DNA from: Ptiloglossa arizonensis
Taxonomy: Eukaryota; Arthropoda; Insecta; Hymenoptera; Colletidae
DNA length: 64,000 bases
Assembly (NCBI RefSeq): GCF_051014685.1
Contig: NC_135049.1
Coordinates: 31,823,531 to 31,887,530 of the forward strand
Direction: 5' to 3'
Under the pieces are notes generated by a model. It was not told the DNA's origin. It ran no database searches and was given only the letters and a program-made list of their open reading frames with translations. The translations under genes were made by a program, and so were the position numbers. Positions 13,752-39,800 of this stretch are shown one piece after another (position 1 is the first letter of the stretch; each line of letters begins with the position of its first letter).

Positions 13752-13777
13752 ACTCGCTCGCTCGCTCGCTCGCTCGC
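13752..13777. repeat. (CTCG)n tetranucleotide repeat
   Basis: Six CTCG units, then CGCG-rich DNA. Confidence 0.92.
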
Positions 13778-15980
13778 GCTCGCGCGCGTGCACGCGTGCT
13801 CTTGCTACCCCGCTTTAATCCAATTCCGTAACGCGCCTCGGTGTTTTTCTTCCGAATTCATTCTGGTCCGGTCTCCAGCGACACCGTGTCTCCTATCTTT
13901 CTTCCCCACTTTTCGTTTCTTTTTTTTTTCTTCAGCCCGGTCCACTCGACGGAGATCGTTTTATCCGCGCGTGGAAATGAAGACTAATTCGTACAAAAAC
14001 GTCTCTTCGACGGAGAACCCGAACGGGTGCGGAAATTAATCGAGCGTAACGACGGGGAGACGTAAAAGCGAAAGATAGTGGTTATTTTGCGAGTTCCGAG
14101 TTCTTTTTACGTGGCGTAATTTTATTAGAAGAATCCTTGTATCCTCGACGCAGGAATGCGTGTAGCGGCGGTCGTTACGCTCGCAGGGCCACCTGTTCGG
14201 GAGCTAACGATGTTGCTGCTTAGCAGTGGTATAGCGGTCAACAAAGGGGTTAAGCATCGACGTTCGAAATAATTAAGTTCATTAAACGTCTCTGCTGGTA
14301 CGGTCGTTCCACCGAGACGCTTTTGAACGGCGCACGATGAAAAGCTATTGTTTGGCCGTCGGCTACGTCGGGCATCTCTCTCCTGGACAATATTTATCGT
14401 GGCGACCTTTGCCCCGTAGCTCGGAACGAATTTTATTTTCTCGGATTACGAACGCGTCCGCGACGACGCTCCAACGCGACCGAAAAAAATTTTTACGACT
14501 TCGCGCAATTCCATCAATCACCGTAGGAACACGGTCCAGTTCCTCGCGAATACGTAGTTATTTTTTCTTCTCTCTCTTTTGCTTTTTTTCGTTTCGATCC
14601 GCGCCTAGCCGGAGAACTCGTCGAACGAGGAAACCCCGATGCGTTTATCGACGGAGAGAGATGGTCGGTAATCCATCTATTTTCGATCCTCGCCTACTCG
14701 GAGCAGGATCGCTCGATGGTTATCGCGCGCAAACAATTTATCGATGCGAATACGTTCCGGGGCACGGATGTCGTTCGTGCCGTACCGACTCGTGCTATTT
14801 ACATTTTCGTTTAATTCTTGTACAATTGTCGGCCGAAAACCGTACACAAACAGAGATAAGAAACCTGGAACGAAATTTTCTGACGTGCCGAAGGTACCGA
14901 CGATGACTCAGCTAAGTAGCAACACCGCGCGCAACGTCGCACCGCGCGCGAATCTGCGAATCTGCGAATCCGCGAATCTACGAAAAATGAACTCTCTCGA
15001 ATCTGTGTGGTATACGGTGAACGGGGGACAAAAAAATATGTAAACAATGTCCGCGCTCGAACCGAAGAATCCGTCGAGAGATCGCTCGCGCGTCACGATT
15101 CCAACGGGCCGAAGATTCGACGCGGGAAAGCCGCGATGGGAATTTTCCTCTGCGTTCTCTTATCTACTCGTTGAGTAAACTGTTAACGGTTAGAGTACGG
15201 TGGACCCCGGTACGATACATCGGACGTCGTCGCTCTAGTAATTTCTCGGGATCCGAGACACGGTCGCGCGAGCTCGGCTTCGTTTGCTTTTATACGTCAG
15301 AGATTCGTGTATCAGAGCCAAGCGACGAAAATACGACGCCGCTTCGATACGCCGATTACCGAGGGCAAATAATACGGCAGACTCTTCTCGCGTTTCCAAA
15401 CTGTGTTCGCGGAACGGTTTTTCTCCGAGCGTAACTGCCGTAAACATATTTCCATAACCGAACGGGGAAAAAAGGCGGTGACAGGCTACGTCGTTCGACA
15501 CAATCACCGGAACGTTCGCTGGTTCAATTTCCCCGAACGCGAGACGCAGAAGAGACGCGAACAACAACGCGCTCGGTTCCGGAAATACACGGCAGGATCG
15601 TCCGCGCGGTCGCGCGTGACAAAGAAATTGGAGATTTCCATCACAAGGCGCGTGTCACGCGTCGAAAATTCGTTGCGGGAGCATCGCGAGTCGCCGTCGC
15701 CGTCGCGATCGTCGTCGCGATGCACTTTACCCGGCTGGTTCGGTAGATTTTGCGCGCGCACTGTCTCTCCAACGGTCGCGGTTCGCGCGTGTACGCGAGA
15801 GATTCGACACGCGCCCTTCTTATCGCGTAGGAATCGACCTTTCCACCGCGAGGACGCATCGTTCGCCGTGATCTCGGGACGGCCGTCGCTACCGACGCGC
15901 GTATATCGAGTGACACTCGGGAATTTTTGTCGGTGGAATTTCCTCGGGGCAGCTGGCGTTCGTCCAATCGTTCGGTCTAG

Positions 15981-16370
15981 CGAACGCCTGCTAGAGACCG
16001 TCCTCCTATTCGCTCGTGTGTACCGCACAACTATTCCCGCCGGTTCTCTCTCGGGAGAGAGAGAGCGAGCGGTGCGCCGACCGACGACGCTTGGGTCGAC
16101 GGACAGAGAAAGAGAGTGGGTACGGAGGAAAGGGAGGAAGAACACAGGAAAGCAAAGAAAGAAGAGGGGAGGGGGGAGCCTACACGGGGCGCACACGGTT
16201 CTCTGTTACCTGCGACTCGTGGCCGTGTCCAGCATGGTAATCCAATCCCTCGGATGGGGGGCTACCTCGTCATCCCTGCGGGTCTCTGGTCGACCGATCG
16301 CGAAAAGTCGAGGAACTTCACTTAACGGCTACTTCCGTCCTCCCGGGGCACTGCTCGTTGGATAGAAAAA
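15981..16370. promoter_or_regulatory. Candidate regulatory block
   Basis: Contains a CT/GA inverted repeat (CTCTCTC then GAGAGAG around 16046-16060), a purine-rich stretch (16105-16180) and a patch less dense in CpG with ATCCAAT (16238-16250). GAGA elements are typical of insect promoters. No transcript can be assigned. Confidence 0.2.
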
Positions 16371-17959
16371 TCACACTCACTGGCGCGATCGACCGCGACT
16401 CGAAGTGTGCACGCGAGAACGCGGAAGGACGCCTTTACTGGCGCGAAGGCGACGCACTTCTAACCGCCAAGTTTTTCCGTCCTTTTTCGTCCCCCTATCC
16501 TCCGGACCGACGTACGTGCACTCGACGCGCGAGGAACGCACGCGGAACACCACTCTCGGGACTCGCTGCGCGCGAAGCACGACCGGACGACGACGAATCG
16601 CGGGTTCGTTTTACGAGAAACGAAACGCGCCACCGCGACAGCCAATCCCCGTACCCATACGAACGACCGTACGCAAGCAGAGGCCGGAATATACTGAGCG
16701 AACACATGACTCCGAGGGGGCCTAGTGTCGCGGTACGACCAGCAGCTGGCGCCACCGGAGCGGCGCTCCGATCGAGATCGGCTACATACACGGAACCTAC
16801 GAAACTCGCCCGGGAATTATTTTCTCTCGTATTGTGGAAATTATCGCGAGATCGCTGGAATGCGAGTAGCGACGCGCGTGTGCGCGACGCGTCCTTGGAA
16901 TTTCGTACCCCTTTGGACACCGAACGATGGAATCCCTCGGCGTTCGATGTCACGAGACGAGCGAGGCTTGGCGGCCGAACGTTTCGCGCGAATACCAGCC
17001 AACGTGAGTCCTTTCTTATTGTACCTAGCAATTTGCACGAATTCGGTAATCACGACGATCCGCGATGGTTTATAAATATCCGTCGTCCGAATTCAAGGAA
17101 CGTCGACGCGTTCGCGTCGCGTCTCGCACTCGTTTTCGACGCGCGTCTCGCGATACACTTGGGCGGGAAACCGCGGTTTACGGTGAACGAGCGTCCCTAA
17201 CCCTATCGAACGGTAAACGCTCTTTGAGCGCGTAGGTGTCACTGCGACCGATCGCGAGATATTTCCTTCCAATGGTCGTATCGAGAACGTTCCGAGACAT
17301 TACGAGTCGAACGATTTCGTTCTTACTGGACGAGCTGTTCCTCGTTGTCGAAATTTCTCGGAGAAACCTTACGAAATTTCCCATTAACGGCGCTACGGGG
17401 CTAGGAAAGACCAGAGTAGAATTCCGCGGACGCAAAGTTCGATCACGCGAGAATAAACGTCTTTTTCGAACGCGTGTCGCAAATATGGCGGACATTAGAG
17501 AAAAGTGGCGGGACGCGCGCGCGTGCGCGCGCATAGCTCTAGCGTCGTATTTTGCCAACGATATTCGGACCGCGGATAAAACTCGATGCTAGACCGATCG
17601 GAACGTATCGCGAACAGATTTGGAGAATCGACGCGAAACACGGAGGAGAATTTCGTCGTAAATTGGCAGCGGGGTCGTGTTGAGGATATTTTTGGAAAGC
17701 CAAAAGTTTGCCTCTTATCGGGACCCACGCGGTTATCACGTTCGTCGCGTCATTCTGCACTTCTGCGCATTTACTAGTCATCTTTTATTTATTATTCGTG
17801 AAATATTTCGAGGCGAAAACAAATTTGATAAATCAAACGTTCGTTCTCGATAAACGAAAGAGCGAACGTTATCGGTGAATTACGATTTTCCTAATTCCGG
17901 TTTCTCGAAGAACCGTTCTAACCGGTGTCGTACGAATTTCGCGATCTCGGATTTTGCGT

Positions 17960-17986
17960 CAAATGACGCGTCGACGATGTCATTTG
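17960..17986. repeat. Inverted repeat, 8-bp arms
   Basis: CAAATGAC (17960-17967) and GTCATTTG (17979-17986), overlapping a GCGTCA-AA-TGACGC near-palindrome. The half-sites resemble bZIP/CREB targets. Confidence 0.6.
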
Positions 17987-20040
17987 CGCGCTAATTGTTT
18001 GCAAAGCCGGAGTCGGTTGGACGTAATCTTATTTACGAGACGTTATTAACAGGCCTAACAATATTTACACGGTTCCGATACTTTCGTCTCTAGCTGCGCG
18101 TAGAACGATCGTCGTTGATAGTGAAAGCGTTTTATCAGCGTGGAATGCGTACCTGCTCGGAAATCACCTCGCGGGAATGCGATCGTAAAGAGAAATGCAC
18201 GAATTCTCGAAACGATCGTCGAACCTCGTGGACCAATTGGCTTTCTTCGGATCGACGTTACGTGTTCGGGCGCGTGAAATTTCAGCGCGTTGCGGGCACA
18301 CGAGAGGGACGGTAACACGGCGCGAGCGTTTACTCGCTCTCGACGCGGAATGTAATAGGCTGGTAACGCACGAACGCGAGTGGCTTTGTTGTGCGCGCGC
18401 CTTGCTAATGCACGTGCTCCTCGGTGTGCGAGCGATAATGCGAAACGTCACGTTTCAGGGAAAGTAGAGCCCGTGAAGCGAAATCTCCGAGCGAAGAATT
18501 TCGGATCGCGGAATATTTACGATACGATTGCCGCGCGAACTCGACTACGAGTCGAGGTGTGCGCTAACGGTGCCGTAACTCGCGCTCGTTAACGCGAACG
18601 GGAACCTCGACGAGCTTGGAACCACCGAATCATCGCGATCGAGCAAAAACTCGTCCCTTCTTCGTACCTCGAGACCCTTCCCTGCCTCGTTCGATCAACG
18701 TCTCGGTCTAGTCGGTCCGCAGCGCTCTTCGTCCCGGTATCGTCCTCGAAATTTTCCAGCGTCTCTTTCGGCGCTCGCGAATGCGCGCGATCCCGCTCGC
18801 CGATGGAACACGCGGCGATGTTTCGTTCGGTTCTCGCGGAGCGCGTCGCGCAGCGTATCACCTCGTACGCGTTTCGAGGGCTCGGGGTTCTCGGTCGCCG
18901 CGAATCGAACGATCCGAAATTCGGAAATATCGATTTACCGCTCGCGTACGCGACCACGGTTGGCAACAGTGACGTAGCGGGCGACGCACAGAAGCAGCGA
19001 TTGGCTACTAAAACGGCTCCTATCTTATCTTTTTCCCGCGAGTGTCAACACTCGCCGCTCGTCGTGTACAGTGCACCGTATACAATGTGTAACTTGTGAC
19101 CGTGTCGCGGGGGAAATTCTTTCCCGCGTCATCTCTCTTTCGCGACATTTCGCTGGCTGTGTTCCCCCCCACCGTTCCATCGGTTATCGAGGGTTCGCTC
19201 CGTGCTTCCTCTGCTCTCCACTTTCGAATTAATAACAAGTGGCTCGCTCTGCGATCTGTACTTCCAAGATAAATTTCAGCCGCGAGATGCACGAGGTTTG
19301 CCGAGATAAAATCCAGCGTTCGCGGAACGACGGTTTTCAATTCACCGGAGGTGAGGTCCTTGCGGCCCTCGAGTTCGAGATCGGACCCGGAAATAAAAAA
19401 GATGCGTATCCGGTGAAGAACGAAATCGTTTCCAGCCACTCGACCGAGAGCTCCTCGAGAACGGGCCATCGACGGAATAGTTCGATTACAATTTCGTTAT
19501 CGAAACGGGAATCTCGTCGATGTTTGCTCCGAGACGGGGGTCGTTCTCCTCTTTCGCGGATTCGACGGAGGGTCGTAGAATTTCGGATAGTAGGTATTTA
19601 CGGTATCATCTTTACTTCGAGTACTATCGCGACGATACGGTTCTCGCTTCTATCTGCAACGGGCCGATCTTGCGGCAGCTTTTCGTTTATTTTTATTACC
19701 ATTTTCTAAATACAAAAAAAAGTTATTCAAACGCAAGGAAGATTGTCGAGGATGCGTTCGATCGTTGGAGCAACGGTTCGAGCCACTCGGTCAGTTTTCC
19801 CGAGTACTCGAGCACCTCGAGCGCGGAACGGTACTCGAATCCGGCGGACGACCGAGCCGCGAATCGTGTCGATGGAAATCAGGCTAAATGACAACGAGAC
19901 CGAGCGTCACGATCGAACGCGTCGAATCGCGACGAGTCTATTTTCAGCTCGGTCTAAGCTCGCGCATATCTTATGTAAAGTAACCGCGTGCGCGTGGACA
20001 ACGGATCGCTCGCGTCGCAGGTGCGAGCGTTATGGAAAGA

Positions 20041-20110
20041 CGCGACGCGACGAGACGAGACGAGACGAGACGAGACGAGACGAGACGAGACGAGACGAGA
20101 CGCGTCGCGA
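20041..20110. repeat. (CGAGA)n pentanucleotide repeat
   Basis: Ten perfect CGAGA units (20051-20100) flanked by variant CGCGA/CGCGT units. Confidence 0.95.
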
Positions 20111-20867
20111 CGCGAAGGAGAAATCCCAACACGGGTGGGAAATTTTCACCTTATACGATTCGTGTCCCCCGCTCGTTTGGTGTCTCGAGGCGGACGTTAT
20201 CGCGATTGTTACACTATTGCCGCTCGCGGACGCATTGTACGCCGACGATGTGTAATTTCGCCCGGCCGATCGGAGCCGCTCCTTTTCGTCCGAGCGACGA
20301 CGATGAGCCGGCGCAGATTAGCATTCCCGTATCGAAATTTTTACCGCTCTGGACGTTATTGTTCTACCGACGGATGAAGATAATTCCGCGTCTATAAATA
20401 GAGAACGCGGCCGACGGAAGGAGAACCCGTAATAAAAGTACGCTCGAGAGAGTGCTCTCGTACGCGTTCGCGAGCCGTGTCGAAACGATACTCGCGTCGT
20501 CGCCCCAACGAATCGATATCGTAAACGAATCCGGCCCGTCGCGAATTATCGGCAATTAACGCGTAGGATCTGCACGAATTACGAAACGAGAGGAGGAAAC
20601 GTGCAAGGTGAAAGTGGAAGCACGAAATATCGTCCGGTGGTGTTCGGTCTCGGTCGATCGTTCGTCGCACCGAGTCGTTCGAGCGTAATCGTATGCGTCA
20701 CGTGCGTCTGCGTCTGCCGCTAATGACGGATCATTTTGCAACATTGCTTCGACCGACGTTCGACAACATCGTTCTCAGGAGGCAGATACACCATTTGAAA
20801 ATTGCGGCGCCGCTTGCAACCTGTATAAACAATCGGCCATTACGCACCGTTATACGATAATCGTGCT

Positions 20868-20875
20868 TGACGTCA
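20868..20875. promoter_or_regulatory. CRE palindrome
   Basis: TGACGTCA, the full CREB/ATF consensus, in a locally CpG-poorer stretch (about 20765-21030). Confidence 0.35.
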
Positions 20876-22980
20876 AATATTAAATGATTTCGCTGCGTGA
20901 ATCAGGCTGTTTAAATTGTCCGGCTTGATTGAATGATGGCCGCTCCTCTAAGTTGGCCGACAACCACTTCACCGTAAATAAGATGGTACCCCATTCTCTG
21001 TATAAGAGTCGCCTCGTTATACAGGGTGTTCGATTTCCATGCCGCTCGCACCGACTCGCCTTTGGTCTTTGCGACGATTCGACCTCGCGACCTTGGGATC
21101 CCTCCAGCCCCGAAATTGCAACCTCTCGAATATTCGAACGTCCTCTTTCGACGAACGGACGGACGGGCAACGTTACTGGATCGCACGAATTGTGAAACTT
21201 TCTCGTCCGGTACGCGTTACGAACTCTTTTGAAACTTTTGGCATCCGGTTCGGTATCGCCGGAGAAGAATTCGGAAACGTTCTCTGTCATTTTCCATCTC
21301 GGTTGCCAATTCGACGTTAACGTTCGACTTCGGTCGCGACGATCGTTACGCCGCGATCCGCAGAGACGATTAACGGGAACGTTGCACGCGTTTGTCGTAC
21401 CCTTGCAACGTCAGTGGATCGTGTATCGTAACAGCGATACGAATTTCGAGGGTTCACCGACGCGCGAGTAAATGCCTTTTCTTGTGTAGGTCCATCGTGT
21501 AACAACCTCGACGTTATCGTTATCGGCTGGCGACGATAACCTACGTTCCTCGTTCGATAAAGGAGAATATTCCTGGACGAGTGATACCCTGGTCGATGCG
21601 TAGGTCGATATCACGGGAGGGTTCGCGGGACGTTTCGCGTATCGCGCTCACCGCAGACCCGATATCGCGCTTTCGAAAGGGTTCCTCGTTCCACGATTCT
21701 CGCAACGAGTTTCCACCGTTGCTTCGATAACCGTTCGCTCCGGCGAGTTCGCAAAGGACTCCGAATGGTAAATCGCGCGATAAATTCAGAAGTCGTTCTC
21801 GTATTTGCACGACTCTTTCGCACTGGAGCGCGGAGCGTACCGCGCGTACCGCGATCACGTGCCGCGTAGACACGCACGTAACGAGACGTGCAAATTAAAG
21901 TAACGAACAGTTTGGTTATCCGTCGAGCCACTAACGGCTTTAGTTATGGTTTTCGCGATCGGGAGGCACGACCGATCGTCGCCGACTGTCAATTATAAAT
22001 AAACGTAACAGTACCTCCCGTGGTCAAGAAGGAAAGGTATGCCGACGGTAATGCATATCGAATCGTTCCCCTTTTCCAACGTTCGGAACGTACTTTCTAA
22101 CGACGACTCGCGACGTAAATCGAAACGGACTCGAAACATCGATCTCGCGAAGGTTTCGAAAAGTAGACGCCGTGGTCGTCGATCGTGAGCGCCTGCGCGC
22201 ACGCGCGCACGCTTCGATATCCCTGAAACGCTGCAACTGGACTTTCGCCGTTGCGATCGGTACGCCTCTTGGTCTTCGAATCGGTGAACTTTCGTTCGGT
22301 GAAATACAACTCGCTGCCGCGACTTTCTACGCTCGTACGGTGAATTATTAATCGCGCACCAGAGCCAGTGGGTCGTTCCCGCGGTCTTCGAACGGTCGAC
22401 TTTGATCGATTTTTTTCCAATTTCTCACGAGCATCCCGCGCGCGCTATGGTAACCGGCCAAGCGTTGCGGATAAAACGCGGCACGGACGCGGAGACGCGA
22501 TCCGCGCAATCGCGGTCTTTCCCGTCTCGCGTACGATTCGTTTCAACGATCCTGAGAAATTTAATGGGTCTCGGTACGTTATCGCCGCCGTTCCATCACG
22601 CAACGCGCTCGTGTATGCCCGAAGCGCGCGACTCGGTGCCGTTGCACTTGCGCGCGCGCGAACGGATCAGATCCGTCGATACAACCGAATCGTCTCGGAT
22701 GTCCGTTTTCGTTTCGGACGCGTATCTTCCGCGTTCCCGCGGAGACTCGACGAAGACTCGCTTCGACGAATCGTTCAACGAGAATTTTCATCGCTTTTTC
22801 CAACGATTTCTTTCTTCGATCGAAACGACCTTGATGGATTACCGACTCATTTATTTCAGGTTGGGCGGTAAATTTACAACATCGTCGAATCACGGTAGAG
22901 ACAGACCGCTTAAGTAGGAGATACATATCGTCGAAAAAGTTTCGTAAGTACATTTCAAGCTTCCAATCGTTAGTGTTCGT

Positions 22981-22984
<4 letters not shown>

Positions 22985-23020
<36 letters not shown>
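22985..23020. repeat. (AT)n microsatellite
   Basis: Eighteen AT units. Confidence 0.97.
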
Positions 23021-23022
<2 letters not shown>

Positions 23023-23509
23023 CTCTATAAATAATCGGCTTACGCGCTGCGTGTCGGCACTAAGTAATTCCGTTAATACTAGACCAGTGGGACGTTGGTT
23101 GAACGACCAAGGTTTTTCCGTGTTTTCCACGGTGTCGAACAGGGAAACGTTAAAGGTAAATTGACTAGAGACACTTACGTAGAGAATAAAAAGCACGAGC
23201 CTTCTTGATTGTCTAAGCTAATGCGTGGAATATACCGTTACGGCGCGCTGGTTACCGTGCACGAGTTACATATGCTATAAATAATGTATAAATACATCTG
23301 TTAGGTATCTTCGTTTTGTACGTACGGGTCTTGCTTTGGTACATCGTGTACCGAGGGCGAAGGAAAATCATATCGATGCGCGCACGACGGCTGACCACCG
23401 GCCAGTTGTTCGTTCGTTAATCGACCGACCGGCCTGACCGTGTAATTGTTCGGGTGGGACGTCGATCGGATGCCGCAATGAAACGTGATTGTCGAGTCGA
23501 TTGATCGTG

Positions 23510-23534
23510 GAAATAAAACGCGTGGTTTTATTTC
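23510..23534. repeat. Inverted repeat, 10-bp arms, holding AATAAA on both strands
   Basis: GAAATAAAAC (23510-23519) and GTTTTATTTC (23525-23534) around a 5-base loop. It could give a poly(A) signal in both directions. Confidence 0.8.
23527..23532 (-). terminator. Candidate poly(A) signal of the cyclase gene
   Basis: TTTATT on the plus strand is AATAAA on the minus strand, about 360 bases past the stop codon and the first canonical hexamer after it. It sits in one arm of an inverted repeat (23510-23534) whose other arm holds AATAAA on the plus strand. Confidence 0.45.
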
Positions 23535-23893
23535 GATCGTAGGGTACGGAAACTTGACCTACATTATCCGAATCGTTGAACACCGCGGGTTAGACTGGCC
23601 CGAATAACATTGGAAACGAGTCGTCCCGGTAGTAGCGTATTCCCGCGAGAGCGTCGCTCGGTACGGAAGCGTCGCGACGAAACGATCGGGCTGGGTCGGT
23701 CGCACTTCCGTTCGTCGCGCGAAACTCCCCGAAAATCGATCTCGGCTCCGCTCGCACTCGTTCAACGCGGCCGGCACTGTATTTCCACACGGAGGATGAT
23801 CGTGCTCGGTCTCGATCGACCGGAGCATCGAAAACTCGATCGGTCGGCTCGAAAAGAATTCGAAACGGAGATCCCACAACGGACGGAAACCCC
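23533..23893 (-). other. Putative 3' UTR of the cyclase gene
   Basis: Sequence between the stop codon and the first AATAAA on the minus strand. No other feature is seen. The extent depends on the poly(A) signal call. Confidence 0.4.
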
Positions 23894-36815
<12,922 letters not shown>

Positions 36816-39800
36816 GCCCAGTTGCGAAACCTTCGCAGAATCGATGAAACGTACACCATTGAGAAACTTTGCGGCAAACTTTGGGAACGCGAGCTCGTTC
36901 GTGTTCGACGAGTACTCGATACTTTGGTCTCGTTCGCGGGAAATTTTGCCGAGAAACGTTTCGTTTCCTTCTCCGAAACGTCGGGAAATCCTTCGCGGGG
37001 CGAAACGGGAACGGAGGAGGAGTCGGTAACCACACGCTGCGAAAAAGGAACGTTACTTTGCGTCTAACCCGTAATTTCGATACCACTGTTGCTTCTTTCG
37101 CCGCGCTCGGAATGCATTCGTTGTTACTCGCGGGAGCGCAGCGGCGTCGCGTCGCGTGTGCTTTTATTTGCAAGCCGTGCCAATAAAAGCACGAGCTTGC
37201 GGACGAAAGATATAGGGAAGGTAATGGATGAAACCGGTAAGCTCGACGGGGTTGCAATAAACACCATCAATCTCCTATGGAGTGGTACACTTCCTCTTCC
37301 TACGTTTCGCCTTCGTTCGCCTCGAGCTACCGGCTCGCTACGATTCCCTTTCTTCCGGGAAACTGTTGCGTTATCGAAAGATCGAGTACGCGGCACCGAC
37401 GTGTAATTTCGGCTGTGAAATTTTTTTTCAAAGAAGAATTCGACTCTCGGCGCAAGGGGAACGGTTCGGTGTTTTCGAGCGTCTTCCGTTCGGAAATAGA
37501 CCGTGTACTTGTCGTCTTCGCTCGGGTTGCGGACGTATCCACGAAAGCTAATGGATACTTTGGGAACGCTCGGTTTCGTCGCGCACGGAACAACGGAAAA
37601 CGCAGGACGAGGAAAAATCGAGACTGGTGGAAAATGCAACGCGTTTAACTCTAGATTTCTCCGTACGGCGTTATCCGTTTATCGTTAGTCCTCGGTAACG
37701 TGTTCGGTTCGAGCACCGACGACGTTAAAAGTTGGTCGGTGAACGCGCATACTCGCGCAAAAGGACGCGCGCGTTCTCGTGGCGATGTTTCACGGACCCG
37801 TCGCGTAATTCCGAGCGGGCGGACATTTTCCCACGAGCGTATCGTAGGAAAATAATCATTTATCCGCGGCTCGGATCGCTCGAGTCGAGCCGGTGTTATT
37901 AATCAATGGCGCTGACTCGACGCGTCGCTTCTCCTTTGTTCTTCGCCGTCTCTCGCGCGCGCGAGGTTCTCTCTAAACAACCTCGTTACGTAATTCGTAG
38001 TCGGTGAACAGTTCGTGTTCAACGTCCTGGCGACGACCTCGTCTTTTTTGACGTATCATTAAAATAGAGCACTATTAATAATAAGTCGAAGAGGGACCGG
38101 ACGGTTCCACGCGCGCGGCTACCGGCTTCGCGATGGACGCGCAAACGACGCGTCGGAGAATGGAATTAAAATTAAATTCCTCGGCCCGGACGCGTCACCT
38201 GTGTACCCTATCCTCGTATTTTCTCCCCTTTCTTTCCTCTCTACCCCTCGACCGTCGGACATCGCGGAACGAGGACCGCGTACACCGCAAACTTTCCTTT
38301 TTGACTCGCGAAATAATTTTTTACAGGACAAATAACAATAATTTTGTAACGTTGTATCGCGTTCGTATGAGAACACGAGACGCGTCACGGTGAACGTGGC
38401 CGAAAGCGTGTGCGTGGATATTAAACGCGGTTCTGCGGCCTCTCGGGCGCGACTTGGACACGATAACGAATGTACCGTGACTTTCGGTCCGCGCGCGGTA
38501 ATTAACAAGGTGTACACCTTTATTAAGCGCACGCGAAAAGAGACGCGGCCGAGAAATTAATTTTCAAAGGGCGAATCGTCGGGATCGGGGATCGGGGATC
38601 GATAATTCTACGGGCGTTTCGTGGTAACGGACGCTTCGAGCGAGCGGAATGCGTACTCGCGGCATCGAACGCGCACAACCACCCGATACCCGGCAATAAT
38701 TAACCAGATAAAAATCTCGACGCGGTGCGCTCGGTCCGTGCACCGCGCACGAACCCATCGTATCCCTATCGCGAGATTTATCTCACGCCCCGATGACACA
38801 GTTCGCAATTTTTTAACGGGCCCGCGAACGAGATCGAACTACGAAATCGATGCCGACCACCTTTATCCGGTTCGGTGTTCCTCGTTCCCGATTTACATGT
38901 TAATCGTGAAACGCGAATCGAATCCAGCCGCGCGAATTAATCACCCGGCGAGGCGAGGCGAGGCGATCGCGTTCGCGCGTGGCTCGTTTAAATCCTCGTT
39001 CCGCGTTCTACGCGAACGGTCTCGCGTTTCCGACGAACATCGATGCAAACCCTGTACCGAACCTCCGCGTATTTTATCTCCTCCCCGGAGCAATTTTGCG
39101 CAACTTTGACGCAAACGGGCGCCAAAACACGCCGGTCAATTAAATTCGGCTTACGACGTCTTATTACGAATTCCGGTGTCCTCGTTTACCGCTACGCCCG
39201 TTAAGTCGGGCGTTACGCGCGCCGCCGTTGCGCGTTCTTAATTAACACGAAATTATCGTGTTTCCTCCCCTCGCCGATACCCCGCGATCGGATCTTCCAC
39301 CGTAACCGATCGTACTTCTTTATCGGCTCCTTTTAAACTTCGGACGGAGCCGTAGATATTATTAAACGGGGCCAATAATTTCAATCCTTATGGAAATCGA
39401 GTCGGTTGACTTCCGCGCGACCAGTGTCTTCGTTGGACTTGTGCCTTTTTTTTCCTTCTCACGTACTGGGTGTCCCGCCAGCGAATCGAACTCGAGAATT
39501 ACGAGTCGCTCGAGCGTCGTTAGAGCAACGGGGTGGATTCGAATCGATCTCGGAACGTTCTACGTTGTTTCGTCCACGAGGAACGGTTCGCCAATGTGTT
39601 TCGCGCGGGCCGTGGTCTCGTCGAGGACACTTCCTTCGATCGTCCAAGGTAACGAAGGCACAGAGGCGATTCGTTTCTAGCGCACCGCTCTGTATAATGT
39701 CGTTTAAATACAGATATTTTCTCTCGTCCGGCGAGCGAAAGAAATCGTGAAAGGTGCGTATCGAGATTGAGGCCGTAAACGAGACGATATTAAGAGTACG

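Larger units (their letters stand above)
11661..15980. other. Intergenic, no gene supported
   Basis: Single-copy CpG-rich DNA with two small repeats. The part around 14150-14330 has fewer repeats and contains CAACAAAGG (Sox/TCF-like), but nothing there can be called firmly. Confidence 0.6.
16371..23526. other. Intergenic, no gene supported
   Basis: Lies downstream of the cyclase gene. Holds the microsatellites and motifs listed separately. No domain-bearing frame was found. Confidence 0.6.

Noticed and set aside
15403..16365. 320-codon plus-strand open frame
   Set aside because: Arg/Ser-rich throughout, as expected from CpG-rich non-coding DNA, with an equally open 230-codon antisense frame.
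16358..17200. 280-codon plus-strand open frame
   Set aside because: Arg/Thr/Ser composition typical of chance frames; antisense is open as well.
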